Origin: Henningerozyma blattae CBS 6284
Taxonomy: Eukaryota; Ascomycota; Saccharomycetes; Saccharomycetales; Saccharomycetaceae
Assembly (NCBI RefSeq): GCF_000315915.1
Contig: NC_020189.1
Span: 1,054,001 to 1,118,000 of the forward strand
DNA: 64,000 bases
Direction of reading: 5' to 3'
In this document: piece by piece, positions 17,883 to 29,413 of the stretch
Layout of the letters: every line of letters starts with the position of its first letter
Numbering within the stretch: the stretch's first letter is position 1
Position numbers and translations under genes: made by a program
The notes under the pieces: model-generated
The model's input: the letters and a program-made list of their open reading frames with translations, nothing else
Database searches by the model: none
Told to the model about the DNA's origin: nothing

Positions 17883-20222
17883 ATGAAATTCTTTATTGAT
17901 GATTTACCTGTGCTCTTCCCATATCCAAAGATATATCCGGAACAGTACCAATATATGTGTGATATCAAAAAGACTTTGGATGTGGGTGGTAATAGTATCT
18001 TAGAAATGCCTTCCGGAACAGGTAAAACTGTATCTTTGCTATCTTTAACAATTGCTTACCAAATGCATTACCCAGAGCATCGAAAAATTATCTATTGTTC
18101 TCGTACCATGTCAGAAATTGAAAAAGCCTTAGTAGAATTAGAAAATTTAATGGATTACAGAGAAAAGGAATTAGGCGTCAAAGAAGAATTTCGTGGTCTT
18201 GGTTTAACTTCCAGAAAAAATTTATGTTTGCACCCCCAAATCAGTAAAGAAAAGAAAGGTACTGTGGTTGATGAGAAGTGCCGTAGATTAACAAATGGCC
18301 AAAATAAGCGAATCTTAGAGAATGATCCAGATGCAAAAGTGGAGTTATGTGATTATCATGAAAATTTATATAAATTGGACGTCGAAAATTATTTACCAAA
18401 CGGTGTTTTTTCTTTTGAAAAACTAATTAGATATTGTGAAGAAAGAACTTTGTGCCCCTATTTTATTGTACGTCGTATGATTTCGATGTGTAATATTATT
18501 ATTTATTCTTATCATTATTTATTAGATCCAAAAATTGCAGAAAGAGTGTCAAAGGAAGTTTCAAAAGATTCAATTGTTATATTTGATGAGGCACATAATA
18601 TAGATAACGTTTGTATCGAATCCCTGTCGCTAGATTTAACAAATGATGTACTGAGAAAGGCTTCTAAAGGTGCTACTACGCTAGCTGAAAAAATTGAAGA
18701 AGTACGTGAAATAGATTCTTCAAAATTACAAGACGAATATGAAAAATTAGTAAAAGGATTACATGCTTCAGATATCTTAAATGCTGAAGAAGAACCTGTT
18801 GTCGAGACACCAGTATTGTCAGAGGATTTATTGACGGAGGCCATACCGGGGAATATTCGTAGAGCTGAGCATTTCGTTGCATTTTTAAAGAGGCTGATCG
18901 AGTATTTGAAAACAAGAATGAAGGTATTACATGTTATTTCAGAAACACCAAAGTCATTCTTACAGCATTTGAAACAATTGACATTTATTGATAGAAAGCC
19001 CTTGCGATTCTGTTCAGAAAGATTATCCCTTTTGGTAAGGACTTTAGAAGTAACAGAAATTGAAGACTTTAATGCATTAAAGGATATTGCAACATTTGCA
19101 ACATTAATCTCAACTTATGAAGAAGGGTTCCTTCTAATCATCGAACCATATGAAATTGAAAATGCAGCTGTTCCGAATCCTATAATGAGATTTACTTGTT
19201 TGGATGCTTCGATTGCAATTAAGCCAGTTTTCGAAAGATTCTCTTCTGTTATTATTACATCTGGTACTATTTCTCCATTAGATATGTATCCAAGAATGCT
19301 AAATTTTACTACTACTTTACAAAAATCGTATTCAATGACATTAACTAAAAAATCTTTCTTACCAATGATTATTACGAAAGGCTCAGACCAAGTTGCAATT
19401 TCCTCCAGATTTGAAATCAGAAGTGATCCAAGTATAGTTCGTAATTATGGTTCAATGCTAGTAGAATTTGCAAAGATTACACCTGATGGTATGGTAGTTT
19501 TTTTCCCCTCTTATTTATATATGGAGAGTATTATTTCGATGTGGCAAACAATGGGCATATTGGATGAAGTTTGGAAACATAAATTAATTTTGGTGGAGAC
19601 TCCTGATGCTCAGGAAACTTCTTTAGCCTTGGAAACTTATAGAAAAGCATGCTCTAATGGTAGGGGCGCTATCCTGCTGTCTGTTGCTCGTGGTAAGGTG
19701 TCTGAGGGTATCGATTTTGATCACCATTATGGTAGAACTGTCTTAATGATAGGTATTCCCTTCCAATATACTGAATCCCGTATTCTGAAAGCTCGTCTAG
19801 AATTTTTAAGAGAAAACTATCAAATCCGTGAGAATGATTTTTTATCTTTTGATGCAATGAGGCATGCAGCTCAATGCTTAGGTAGAGTTTTGAGAGGTAA
19901 AGATGATTATGGTGTAATGGTATTGGCAGATCGTAGATTTTCAAGAAGAAGGAATCAATTACCGAAGTGGATATCTCAAGGTCTATCTGATGCAGATTTG
20001 AATTTATCTACTGATATGGCTATTGCAAACACAAAACAATTTTTAAGAGCTATGGCCCAACCAACAGATCCAAAGGATCAGGAGGGTGTTTCTGTCTGGA
20101 ATAATGAAGAATTAGTTCAATTCCAACAGGAACAGCAGAAGAAAAAAGGTAATTTTGAGAGAACTTCCCAGGAAAACGGCAAGACAGAGGAGGACGATGA
20201 CGATGATATCGAGATGTCTTAA
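17883..20222 (+). CDS. RAD3: TFIIH DNA helicase Rad3 (XPD)
   Basis: A 779-residue 5'-3' DNA helicase, a subunit of TFIIH that is essential for nucleotide excision repair and needed in transcription initiation. Seen: Walker A GTGKT with Lys48, the four Fe-S cluster cysteines (the CRR, CDY, CEE and CPY contexts between about 115 and 191), Walker B DEAH (234-237), and the superfamily 2 C-terminal motifs including LSVARGKVSEGIDF and the QCLGRVLRG motif VI. Length is practically that of the yeast protein (778). The C-terminus is acidic (EEDDDDDIEMS), as in S. cerevisiae. It runs convergently with BRR2, separated by 269 bp. Conserved synteny with RPH1 and BRR2. Confidence 0.98.
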   Translation: MKFFIDDLPVLFPYPKIYPEQYQYMCDIKKTLDVGGNSILEMPSGTGKTVSLLSLTIAYQMHYPEHRKIIYCSRTMSEIEKALVELENLMDYREKELGVKEEFRGLGLTSRKNLCLHPQISKEKKGTVVDEKCRRLTNGQNKRILENDPDAKVELCDYHENLYKLDVENYLPNGVFSFEKLIRYCEERTLCPYFIVRRMISMCNIIIYSYHYLLDPKIAERVSKEVSKDSIVIFDEAHNIDNVCIESLSLDLTNDVLRKASKGATTLAEKIEEVREIDSSKLQDEYEKLVKGLHASDILNAEEEPVVETPVLSEDLLTEAIPGNIRRAEHFVAFLKRLIEYLKTRMKVLHVISETPKSFLQHLKQLTFIDRKPLRFCSERLSLLVRTLEVTEIEDFNALKDIATFATLISTYEEGFLLIIEPYEIENAAVPNPIMRFTCLDASIAIKPVFERFSSVIITSGTISPLDMYPRMLNFTTTLQKSYSMTLTKKSFLPMIITKGSDQVAISSRFEIRSDPSIVRNYGSMLVEFAKITPDGMVVFFPSYLYMESIISMWQTMGILDEVWKHKLILVETPDAQETSLALETYRKACSNGRGAILLSVARGKVSEGIDFDHHYGRTVLMIGIPFQYTESRILKARLEFLRENYQIRENDFLSFDAMRHAAQCLGRVLRGKDDYGVMVLADRRFSRRRNQLPKWISQGLSDADLNLSTDMAIANTKQFLRAMAQPTDPKDQEGVSVWNNEELVQFQQEQQKKKGNFERTSQENGKTEEDDDDDIEMS

Positions 20223-20491
20223 CTAAAATTCTCTGTTCTTTAAACTAATATCATATTTTTGCATCACCAACTTCAAGTATCTTTTTAATAAATTATTAAA
20301 GTTAGTCATCTTGCTTACAAAACTGAATGCATTCAGGAACATTTCAAGTATATTTTGTAGATTAAATAATGTAAGTTAGTCTCTATAAAATAAATTATTA
20401 AATCGTCATTATGTATATTTGGTTGAAACAATAATTTCTAAATACATAGGGCAATGACATGTTTATCATATTAGATAGTTATATTTATTCA

Positions 20492-23400
20492 TCAAGCATA
20501 AACCGTAACACTGGCAGACACTTCTTTATCGGCATCTAAATAAGAGTCACACACACACCATAAAGTTAAAGAATGTTCACCTTCTTCTGCAATTGAAAAT
20601 TCTAAAGTATATTTTTGAGTCTCTTCAGACAGTGATATCTTCTTGATTGCGTACAGATCTTTAGATTCCATCTCACCTAATATTAGCCACCAGGTTTCAT
20701 TTTTTTCTTCTATTAATTTGTTAGTATTTGCTTGCAAAGTGTCAGGTTCTTCATCTCTGTTCACCGTAACTTCAATTTGCTTTAATTCACCTATTTTTAT
20801 TTCAGAGTTTCCAATAATTGAATAAGCTAATTCAATATTTGGGTAATTATTAATAAAATTTGCGGTCTCAATTAGTTTGTTCGTATCTAAAGTAATAATA
20901 CTTTCTCTTTCATCATCCTCTAAAGCCATAATATCATATACTGTTTCAACATTTTTCTGATTACATTTTTGAAGGATCTCTGAATTGAAATGGGGAATCT
21001 GTTTCAAAGGAGAATCTGTATCCCATACACCTTGAACAAGCATCTGGGATAGTTCCATTGCTGTCATTGAGTTTAAATACCCATCGCCAGATAAAATATC
21101 TATTATAGCATTAATTAAAGGAATGCATTTTTTTAATATAGCCTTCAGATCAGTTTTGTACTCTTTCGATAAGCCAATGCCCGAAAAATATGCTTGCAAT
21201 AGAATAAAAACTTTAAAAGCAACAGGATCTTGGTTAGGTGACCTAGAAAATGATAGCGGCACTTTACGGGATAACTTTTTTAGAAAAGAAAGATCGAATT
21301 CATCCACATTCATATCTTCAAATTCTGATGCTCTGGACAGAATTTCCAAAATTTGAGACAAGGTAGAGCTTGGTTTCAACGAATTAATGAATAATTCCAT
21401 ACTTATAAAATTAACGTTGTAATGACACGAGATCAGGCAGCCATTTAATGGGATTATACTTTCTGAGTCTGTATTTACAGGCTCTTCATTAATTAGTTCA
21501 ATAAAAGAGCAATTTTGAAGATCTGTCAAGGAACCTATCACTAATTCTGTCAAAAATGCTGAGATTCCTAATTGAGAGGTATCAGAAAAACCATAATAGC
21601 TTGGGTTAGCATGGATACGGCGATAAAAAAATGAGAATGTAAGTAAATCCACACAATCTTGTTTTGACCGAACTATTGAATTACTTATATCGTTAATCAA
21701 CTGATTATGATAATTAAATTGTAGGTAACTTTCTATTGGCACTGCGTCTGAGATAAATTTTTTGTACAGCAGTTTCATATTGTTATCTGTCAATATTAAA
21801 GCTTTATTCATCACACTATTGTCTGAGCATGACCCGATCATATCCAATATCTCAGAAACAGAATAATTTAAATATCTATGTTCGAGAGCACTATAGTATG
21901 ATGTGCCTAAGATAATAATTGATTTTAATGGAGGAGTTGAGTGGGAAAAATTTTTGGAAATTAAGAGAAGTGAGAGGGCACCATATGAATATAATTCTTC
22001 AACAATTTCTTGATCTTGTTTATTCATACCTGAGTATAGTAAGCCAATACCGTTTTTGATCGAAGAAATCAATTGAGGATCCTTTATTTTTAAGCAATAT
22101 TCAGCAATATCATCCTCATCTGCTTTAACTAGGTCCCAATTGCTGCTTTGAGCAAACTTAACAATGTCAGGTAAAATAGAGATGCATACTCTTTTTGTAG
22201 AGAGGTAAATTGCAGAGCATATATTATTTTCTTCGCAATATTTTTGAGCTGTAATAAAAGCTTTTTCTAACATGATTGGTGAAAACTGAATATTATTTAA
22301 TTCAAATGATTGTAGATGAATATCTATAGGGCTATCACGCATTTGCGGAGAAAAATTGTAAACATTGTCCTTCTTAATATCTAGCCACTGTCCTATATCC
22401 ATTGCATTAGCTAAGCATGAGCCTAAGCAAACAAAACGAATATGCTTTTCTAGTTGGGTTGCAATGAACAACATTCTTGAAATAATACATTCATATATTG
22501 CGCCATAATATCCATTTCCAATTTCTTGAATATCGTCATATAATAAAAGTTCGATTCTTTGGATGTTTTTTCTCTGTCTCCAACGACGTGAGATGATATC
22601 AAATTGCTCCGGTGTAGCAAATAACAAATGGCTCTCAGCGAGCAGTCTTAAGTTTTTTGTTTGATTAGAACCTAATTTATTAATGACTTTACCACCAGCC
22701 AGCAGTGAAAATTTTTTCGTCCAACTTTTTAATAGAAATTCGATTTTATCAATATAAGGTGAAATAAAAATTGCTCGACCCTTATTTTGACGCCAATGGT
22801 TCAAAAGAGCTAATTCTGCCATAATTTGCTTACCTGTTCCCTTAGAGGAACATACTATAGTGCTCTCATTGGTCATATACAAAGAATGATATACTTCACT
22901 TACAATCCTATTGAACTGAGTAAACTCATATATAGGTGATTTTGAAACATCATTAATTAAAGAAGTTGTAATTTGCTCAGTCGCAGTCAATTGTCTTGGA
23001 GCTGCAAACTTTTTTGGAAGTTTAAAATTTTTGAGCATAATTGGGACCTGATAAGAGCATTGCCACCATTTTTCAGATATAACTGAGATAAAAAAATTAG
23101 GAGGTAACTTCTTTTGAAATGCTGTAGGAAGTTGAATTGTGAAATCAATGTTATGCTCAAGATCCATTAATTCTTCTCTAATGAACACAGTTGTGGAGTA
23201 AAGAATAGTATCACCACTGTCATCTTCTAAAATAATCGTAAACTGTTCCATAGCTCCATGTACTTTTTTATCCCATAGCCAATTAGGCATAATTTCTAAA
23301 TCAAATTTGATTAGACTACATGTAATTGGTTGTAATGTGCATTTTATATTCAATTTAGGAAATCGTTGAAGAAAGTCATATACCTGTTTACCATGCTTTT

Positions 23401-26400
23401 CGGAGCGGATGGCTTGGCCTACCTCTGAAGGTGAGCTCAATGATAAGTAATCTTTCCAATGAACACTAGAGGCCTCCATCCTTTGAACCACTTCAGGAGG
23501 GCACTTACTAAATTGACGTAATGGTGAATTAAGTGGCCACATACGTGTATCGACTGATCGACAGATATCTAAAAGATATTTGGCCTGCTTTGCCCAGCCT
23601 TTCCTCCAGCAAATCTCATACATTGCTCTAAATAATCTACCGGCATTCTGAGTAATAAATATCATATCAGAATTAATTGCAAATCCTTCAAAAGAAAACC
23701 GTGAAATATATGTTTGAAGTAATACGCTTATTTTGATTATATTTTCTTCGGCATCATTTTGTATTGGTATTGGTATCTTTTCTAATAAAGCTTTCATCTC
23801 TTGCTGTTCTTCCTGTTTAATCGAAACATAGTTAAACTCATCTGACATAGCAAAAATCCTAAAGAGATCTGAAACGGAACAATTACTATTTAATTCTTTG
23901 CAATATGTTAACATTGAGGAATGCTTAATATAAAAATAAGAGGCAACTCTACCTAATTCAGTCGGCATAACTACATCCAAATCCGGGTTGTAAATCAACA
24001 GATTTTGTTGATGTAACAATAAAAGGGCAGAATGAGTTAATGAGATACAAAAAGAATTCAATGTATTCTTGAATTCCTCATTTTCTTGGGGTAAAATATT
24101 ATAAGTTTCTGGTGATATGCTCATACGTACATAGAGATAAGTTCGCTTTAACCATTCAATTGCGTCCTTTCTACTAGTAATAGTATTTGACACCACTTCA
24201 GCATTGATGCTATCTAGTATGCTTGACATTAATTGAGATTCAATTGGTAATTGCTGATTCAATATTGATAAATAGTATTGAATTTCGGATTGATTTGTAA
24301 TAATTATCCCTTCCCCATATGTATCATATCTTGGACGACCTGCTCTACCAAGCATTTGAAGTATATCTTGGGGAGATAGTGGGAGCCATGTGCCATGTTG
24401 GGGAGAGTATACTTCGGTACCTTTGATAATAACTGTATGAGCAGGTAAGTTTACACCCCACGCTAGAGTTGCAGTTGATACCAAGACCTGTAATAAGCCA
24501 TCTGCAAATAAATCTTCAGATAATGATCTATCTTCTCTTGAAAGACCAGCATGATGGATGCCAACCCCATCCTTTAGTAAGTCTTGCAACTGTCGATTTT
24601 GTGCATTTTCCGATTCTGTAGTTAAGATATGTTTAGAACTGGCATCATCTTTTCGCAGCTTATTCATGTGATCATTTTTGGAAAACTGGTCTCTTAGCCA
24701 TGCAGCAGTGCGAGCTGTATCTTTCCTGGAATGGACAAATACAATGACTTGATGGCCTTCAGAAAGTGACTCTAATGTTTTATCATAACAGGCAATATTT
24801 TGAGCGTGAAGTTTTTTTATAGAACTTTTTTCAGTTATACTACAGAATTGTTGAGAAAGTGGACAAGGTCTATACGAGCTATCAAAGAAAAATATGCCCT
24901 CATCTGGAACTCTCAGAAACTTTGCTACATCCATATAATTCGGTAGGGTAGCAGATAAACCCACTAATCTTGGTATACGTGTAGAATAATGACCTCTTAA
25001 ACTTCTCGCAACAATATTTTCAATAACAGGACCTCTTTGATCATGTAATAAATGAATTTCATCAATAATTACTAAATCTATTTTCCCATAAATGGAATTT
25101 TCTGCGTTTTTTCTTGTAATAATATCCCACTTTTCGGGTGTTGATACTAGGATATGTGATTTTTCCATCTCTTGAGTCGTTAAATTTGAATCACCCGTCA
25201 ACTCAGATACTCTTATGCCATACGGGAGAAGTCTTCTTTGAAATTCTCTTGTCTGCTCTTGCACTAATGCCTTCAGCGGTGCAATAAAAACTGCTTTAAA
25301 GTTATTTAAATTAAAGGTGCTTGTTTTTTCATTAAAATAATGGTGCATACTTCGCAAAACTGTAAGCATTGCTACATTAGTTTTCCCAGCACCAGTTGGA
25401 GCACATAATAAGATATTAGAATCCGAATTAAATGCAGTTGGGTATATTTTAGATTGTATTGTGTTTAATGTATGTGATTCATTGGATGGGAAGGCTTTTT
25501 TTGCCCATTCTGGAAGCTCTGTGATAGGAATTAGATCAAATTTTATTGCTGGTCTGGATGGGGGCGGGATATGAATCTCTTCGTAGTGCGGCTGTATCCT
25601 TTTAAATGACCCTTCTGGTAGAGATACTTTACTTTTAGTAAATAGCTTTTCTTCTTGGTTAAACTTAAATTTGTCTATATCGATAATATTAAGAATTGAA
25701 TTTTTCTCTATTATAATTTTTTTCGCATGTTGTTGTGGTTCATATTCATCTTCAAGTGAATTTGCCTTTCTCTTCTTTTGTGATGCGTCTTCTTTTAAAT
25801 AATCTGAAACTAATGAGGAGAGCTCATTTTTTCTCATATCATTTAAAATCTCAGCTCGATTCTGTTCAGACGCTCTAGCTAATTTTATACCCCAAAATAT
25901 TTCATTTCTATTATTAATAATGGTATTTAAAAAGGACGTATTTTCATAATCTAAGTTGTCAAATATTTTTTTTTCTAAATCATCCTTAGGAAGTTTATCC
26001 AAATTTGAGATATAAAGTAATATATTATTTTCTAAATCTTTTAATTGATTATAATTCAAATCTGGCAGCATAGTTTTTAGTTTTCTTTCTAAATAGTATT
26101 CATCGACGGAATAAATTTTTACTTTCAAGGGAGAGGTGTCTGCCAAACTTATTAATTCATCTTTATTGGAGCTTTCAAAAATTATTGGCTCTCTAATCGG
26201 ATGATTTTTTGTGGAAGTATTATTATGGGTATTGTCTGCCTCTAGTTCATTCAATAGTGTGTTTGTTTCAGCAGTATTTTCTAAAAGTTCATCATCAGAG
26301 TCAACAACTGCAAGAACTTGTTCTTCTCTTTCACTCTTAGAAGTATTGTCACCAAAATCAGTAATATCTTCCACTATTTCTACTAGAGATTGAAAATTTT

Positions 26401-26962
26401 TATTATCAATATCCAGCATCAACGCTTCTTGAAATTCTTCCTTAAGCCTTTCAATTTTATCAGGTTTGGATTCTTTATCTGTTTTTATTGAAAAGATTAA
26501 AGTATCAAGAATACTAATAATAATATCACGAGGTAAATCAGTTCCAAAATTATTTTCAATAAAAGTCAAGGCATCTTGATATATTTGCTTGTTGGCTTGA
26601 GTACTCGGATAATAATGCAAACTTTCCGATGTATCTGTATTCAGTAAAGTATTTTTAGTGCTATGAGAGGAAAATTCTAATTTTTGTTGTTCCACTTCAC
26701 TCTTTTTTGCTTCCAATCTAGCTGCATTTTCTCGTATTCGTTCTTTTTCGTCGTCACTCTCTTGAAGTCTGGCATCCTTACCCATTTCATGAATTGAGAT
26801 TCTGCCAGCCATTGATTTAGGCTGTGATTTTTCTGCATCTAAAATGGCATTAGAGTTGTTAGAATGAAACCTTTTGTCAGTCTGTAAGACTTGATTTGAC
26901 ATTTTATCATGACGATAAAGTTCCCTGACTTTGTCTTTTTTCTGTCTTGCATCTTCATCCAT
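20492..26962 (-). CDS. BRR2: U5 snRNP RNA helicase Brr2
   Basis: A 2156-residue Ski2-like helicase that unwinds U4/U6 and drives spliceosome activation and disassembly. It has two helicase-Sec63 cassettes. The N-terminal one is intact: Walker A APTGAGKT near residue 517, DEIH near 631, and the QMLGRAGRP motif VI. The C-terminal cassette is degenerate: the Walker A position reads SSKGTGKQ (near 1371) and the Walker B position reads DDIQ (near 1476), as expected for the inactive regulatory cassette of fungal Brr2. The N-terminal region holds the SQPKSMAGRIS motif conserved with yeast. Length is nearly the same as S. cerevisiae Brr2 (2163). It is divergent from RAD24, with which it shares a 348-bp promoter region. 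Confidence 0.97.
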   Translation of the reverse strand: MDEDARQKKDKVRELYRHDKMSNQVLQTDKRFHSNNSNAILDAEKSQPKSMAGRISIHEMGKDARLQESDDEKERIRENAARLEAKKSEVEQQKLEFSSHSTKNTLLNTDTSESLHYYPSTQANKQIYQDALTFIENNFGTDLPRDIIISILDTLIFSIKTDKESKPDKIERLKEEFQEALMLDIDNKNFQSLVEIVEDITDFGDNTSKSEREEQVLAVVDSDDELLENTAETNTLLNELEADNTHNNTSTKNHPIREPIIFESSNKDELISLADTSPLKVKIYSVDEYYLERKLKTMLPDLNYNQLKDLENNILLYISNLDKLPKDDLEKKIFDNLDYENTSFLNTIINNRNEIFWGIKLARASEQNRAEILNDMRKNELSSLVSDYLKEDASQKKRKANSLEDEYEPQQHAKKIIIEKNSILNIIDIDKFKFNQEEKLFTKSKVSLPEGSFKRIQPHYEEIHIPPPSRPAIKFDLIPITELPEWAKKAFPSNESHTLNTIQSKIYPTAFNSDSNILLCAPTGAGKTNVAMLTVLRSMHHYFNEKTSTFNLNNFKAVFIAPLKALVQEQTREFQRRLLPYGIRVSELTGDSNLTTQEMEKSHILVSTPEKWDIITRKNAENSIYGKIDLVIIDEIHLLHDQRGPVIENIVARSLRGHYSTRIPRLVGLSATLPNYMDVAKFLRVPDEGIFFFDSSYRPCPLSQQFCSITEKSSIKKLHAQNIACYDKTLESLSEGHQVIVFVHSRKDTARTAAWLRDQFSKNDHMNKLRKDDASSKHILTTESENAQNRQLQDLLKDGVGIHHAGLSREDRSLSEDLFADGLLQVLVSTATLAWGVNLPAHTVIIKGTEVYSPQHGTWLPLSPQDILQMLGRAGRPRYDTYGEGIIITNQSEIQYYLSILNQQLPIESQLMSSILDSINAEVVSNTITSRKDAIEWLKRTYLYVRMSISPETYNILPQENEEFKNTLNSFCISLTHSALLLLHQQNLLIYNPDLDVVMPTELGRVASYFYIKHSSMLTYCKELNSNCSVSDLFRIFAMSDEFNYVSIKQEEQQEMKALLEKIPIPIQNDAEENIIKISVLLQTYISRFSFEGFAINSDMIFITQNAGRLFRAMYEICWRKGWAKQAKYLLDICRSVDTRMWPLNSPLRQFSKCPPEVVQRMEASSVHWKDYLSLSSPSEVGQAIRSEKHGKQVYDFLQRFPKLNIKCTLQPITCSLIKFDLEIMPNWLWDKKVHGAMEQFTIILEDDSGDTILYSTTVFIREELMDLEHNIDFTIQLPTAFQKKLPPNFFISVISEKWWQCSYQVPIMLKNFKLPKKFAAPRQLTATEQITTSLINDVSKSPIYEFTQFNRIVSEVYHSLYMTNESTIVCSSKGTGKQIMAELALLNHWRQNKGRAIFISPYIDKIEFLLKSWTKKFSLLAGGKVINKLGSNQTKNLRLLAESHLLFATPEQFDIISRRWRQRKNIQRIELLLYDDIQEIGNGYYGAIYECIISRMLFIATQLEKHIRFVCLGSCLANAMDIGQWLDIKKDNVYNFSPQMRDSPIDIHLQSFELNNIQFSPIMLEKAFITAQKYCEENNICSAIYLSTKRVCISILPDIVKFAQSSNWDLVKADEDDIAEYCLKIKDPQLISSIKNGIGLLYSGMNKQDQEIVEELYSYGALSLLLISKNFSHSTPPLKSIIILGTSYYSALEHRYLNYSVSEILDMIGSCSDNSVMNKALILTDNNMKLLYKKFISDAVPIESYLQFNYHNQLINDISNSIVRSKQDCVDLLTFSFFYRRIHANPSYYGFSDTSQLGISAFLTELVIGSLTDLQNCSFIELINEEPVNTDSESIIPLNGCLISCHYNVNFISMELFINSLKPSSTLSQILEILSRASEFEDMNVDEFDLSFLKKLSRKVPLSFSRSPNQDPVAFKVFILLQAYFSGIGLSKEYKTDLKAILKKCIPLINAIIDILSGDGYLNSMTAMELSQMLVQGVWDTDSPLKQIPHFNSEILQKCNQKNVETVYDIMALEDDERESIITLDTNKLIETANFINNYPNIELAYSIIGNSEIKIGELKQIEVTVNRDEEPDTLQANTNKLIEEKNETWWLILGEMESKDLYAIKKISLSEETQKYTLEFSIAEEGEHSLTLWCVCDSYLDADKEVSASVTVYA

Positions 26963-27310
26963 TGTAATAGCTCGTAGTATCTGTTGATTCTAAAGAAGAT
27001 GTTCAAAAATACGATTTAAAATTATGATACTGTTCTTATTTTTAATGTAATATCTAGGATTTAGCCATTAATAGATCTGAAATTTTACTTATTTTTACCG
27101 CCAATTAAATGGAGAATTCTCATCTGTTAAAAAAATCCTATCAGAATTTTGAAGAATATTCACGTGGCTAAAAATAAAAATATAAACAGGAAAAAAAAAC
27201 AAATACAAAATAAAGAACAATACTAATAAGACTGACGAGCATATTGTGCTTATTCGAGATCATTGGTGCTCCTCCATCTACTTCAGAATTACTGTACATG
27301 TTCTATATAT
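26963..27310. promoter_or_regulatory. Shared divergent promoter BRR2/RAD24
   Basis: A 348-bp region between two divergently transcribed genes. It contains a single CACGTG at about 27160 (TTCACGTGG context), a Cbf1-type E-box, and an A-rich block nearer RAD24. No gene is present. Confidence 0.5.
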
Positions 27311-29413
27311 ATGGGAATAAAAAATCAAGAGTTCTCTAGTTTGAGTAACCCACCGGTTATTCAACGGAACTTAAGTTCATTAAGCTCTCACATTAATAAA
27401 TGGAACACGTCGAGACCTACTTCTCCTCTAAAAAAGGAAGTAAAATTGACTCGAAAAATATCTAAACCTAAAGCAAGACGCATATCTATCAATGATGAGC
27501 AAGCTAGTTGTAGCAATAATAACTCTCCATTCAATGAAAGAAATGAAAACGATATGTGGTTTAATATTTTTAAACCTAGCACTCTTGAAGACGTTTGTAT
27601 ACATAAGAAAAAGGCTAATGATATTATTACCGCATTAAAAGGTATTATGTCCGGTAAAGAAGATATCAGAATTTTACTTCTAACTGGTCCAAGCGGTTGC
27701 TCAAAGAGCACATTCATCAAGGAAGCATCAAAAATTTTAATCCCTCAATACAGAGCCCATGGCATTACCAGTTTGTTCAGTGAAGAATCAGGTGAGCACC
27801 TACCATCAACCTATATTGAATATTCTAATGATGCTGTTCTGAATGGGATTTCTTCGATAGATAGCTTCTATGAGTTTCTCAAAGAATCAAAATATCGTGT
27901 AGGATCTAATTTATCAATAATTCTAGTAGAAGACTTCCCTAATCTATTTCATATTACAACACGACAAAATTTTCAAAAAGTTATATTAGAATGGTTGTAT
28001 AGTTCAGAATTGATACTTCCACCATTGGTAATCTGCCTTACTGAGTGTGAGATCGAAGATACAGAAAACAATTTTCGACACAGTTTTGGTATTGAAACAT
28101 CTTGGACAGCTCCAACAGTTCTTGGTAATGAAATATTGAATCATCCAAAATTAAAGCAAATTAAATGCAATCCAATAAATATGACTTTAACGAAAAAACA
28201 ATTAAATTTTTTATGTAATGAAAATAAAACCCTCATTATGGCCAATAATAAATGGCAGCAAAAGGATATTATAATAAAAGATATATCTCAATCAACTGGT
28301 GATATACGATCTGGCATTGCAGCTCTCCAGTTTTGGGCAACATCTTCAAGTGATTTACCCATTATTACAAGAAAAAGTCCAGTTTCATTTTTTCATGCTG
28401 TAGGTAGGATTATTCATGGCTCAAAAAACTTAACAGATGATAATGAGATGATTAATGAATTAGATGCTGAATCTGAAACTCTCATTTCTAGTTCTACGTT
28501 TAAATTGGGTCTTTTAGAAAATTATCCACATTTCAATAAGTCAGATTTTAGTATAAAGACGGCATATGATGTCTTGGATGCTCTAAGTGTTGGGGATTGC
28601 ATTAAAGATGATGATAAGGAATCTTTAAACTACACATTAAGAAAAATAAGATATTCTATGAATAAACAAAAAATTAATTCTAATCAGCATGGGAAAACTA
28701 GTTTTCCAAAAGAATGGAAAATCCGACAACTTCAAAATGAAATGGCAGTTGAAAGCTCAGATTTATTAAATGTTTCTTTTTTTAAGTATGGGCAAGTAAG
28801 ACAAACCAGCGATATATACTTAGATTATGCGTACTATTCACCCTACATATGCAAACTACGGCAATACAAAAAGAAATCTCTTGAATATTACCTTAATACG
28901 CTTCCCAATAATTCTCCGATAAGATTAGAAACCATGAGGAAGAATAAAGATAACCTCATCGTAGATGATAGCATTGATATAGTTGAACGTCTTGGCAAAG
29001 AGATTAAACCTTTGCACTTAGATTCTGCAGAAATCGAAATTGATAATTCAGATATAAATTTAAAACAACAAAGGCCAATCGATATACTACGAAGGAAACG
29101 AGATACTAAATTACAAGCATTGCGTAGCATGTATGAGAAAAATTATAGTCAAGAATATGAAGAGATAATACCTGAAGAAGAATCATATTTCGAAAATGAT
29201 CCAATAGTTGATCCAGATGATTCATCTTCTAACGAAGATGGTCTCGATAATGGATTTCCTGAAAGTGATGATGAAGACGATGACGCCTTGTACGAGTACT
29301 TATCTCAAAGGAAACCTCAAAATTCTCAATCTCAACAGCAGTCCATTCCTACTCCATCAAACAACATATCATTCAATGAATCATTATCGGATTCAGATCT
29401 TGAAGGTTTATGA
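27311..29413 (+). CDS. RAD24: Checkpoint clamp loader large subunit Rad24
   Basis: A 700-residue AAA+ protein that replaces Rfc1 in the alternative clamp loader for the 9-1-1 complex, in the DNA damage checkpoint. Seen: the N-terminal SLSSHINKWNTSRPTSPLKK block conserved in yeast Rad24, Walker A GPSGCSKST (about 124-132), a hydrophobic VEDFP Walker B region, and a long acidic tail (NEDGLDNGFPESDDEDDDA). It is slightly longer than the S. cerevisiae protein (659). The frame is open further upstream to a TTG at 27263, but the first ATG is at 27311 (MGIKNQEF) and I take that as the start. In S. cerevisiae GRX4 and TMT1 follow; here ECM32 follows directly. Confidence 0.94.
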   Translation: MGIKNQEFSSLSNPPVIQRNLSSLSSHINKWNTSRPTSPLKKEVKLTRKISKPKARRISINDEQASCSNNNSPFNERNENDMWFNIFKPSTLEDVCIHKKKANDIITALKGIMSGKEDIRILLLTGPSGCSKSTFIKEASKILIPQYRAHGITSLFSEESGEHLPSTYIEYSNDAVLNGISSIDSFYEFLKESKYRVGSNLSIILVEDFPNLFHITTRQNFQKVILEWLYSSELILPPLVICLTECEIEDTENNFRHSFGIETSWTAPTVLGNEILNHPKLKQIKCNPINMTLTKKQLNFLCNENKTLIMANNKWQQKDIIIKDISQSTGDIRSGIAALQFWATSSSDLPIITRKSPVSFFHAVGRIIHGSKNLTDDNEMINELDAESETLISSSTFKLGLLENYPHFNKSDFSIKTAYDVLDALSVGDCIKDDDKESLNYTLRKIRYSMNKQKINSNQHGKTSFPKEWKIRQLQNEMAVESSDLLNVSFFKYGQVRQTSDIYLDYAYYSPYICKLRQYKKKSLEYYLNTLPNNSPIRLETMRKNKDNLIVDDSIDIVERLGKEIKPLHLDSAEIEIDNSDINLKQQRPIDILRRKRDTKLQALRSMYEKNYSQEYEEIIPEEESYFENDPIVDPDDSSSNEDGLDNGFPESDDEDDDALYEYLSQRKPQNSQSQQQSIPTPSNNISFNESLSDSDLEGL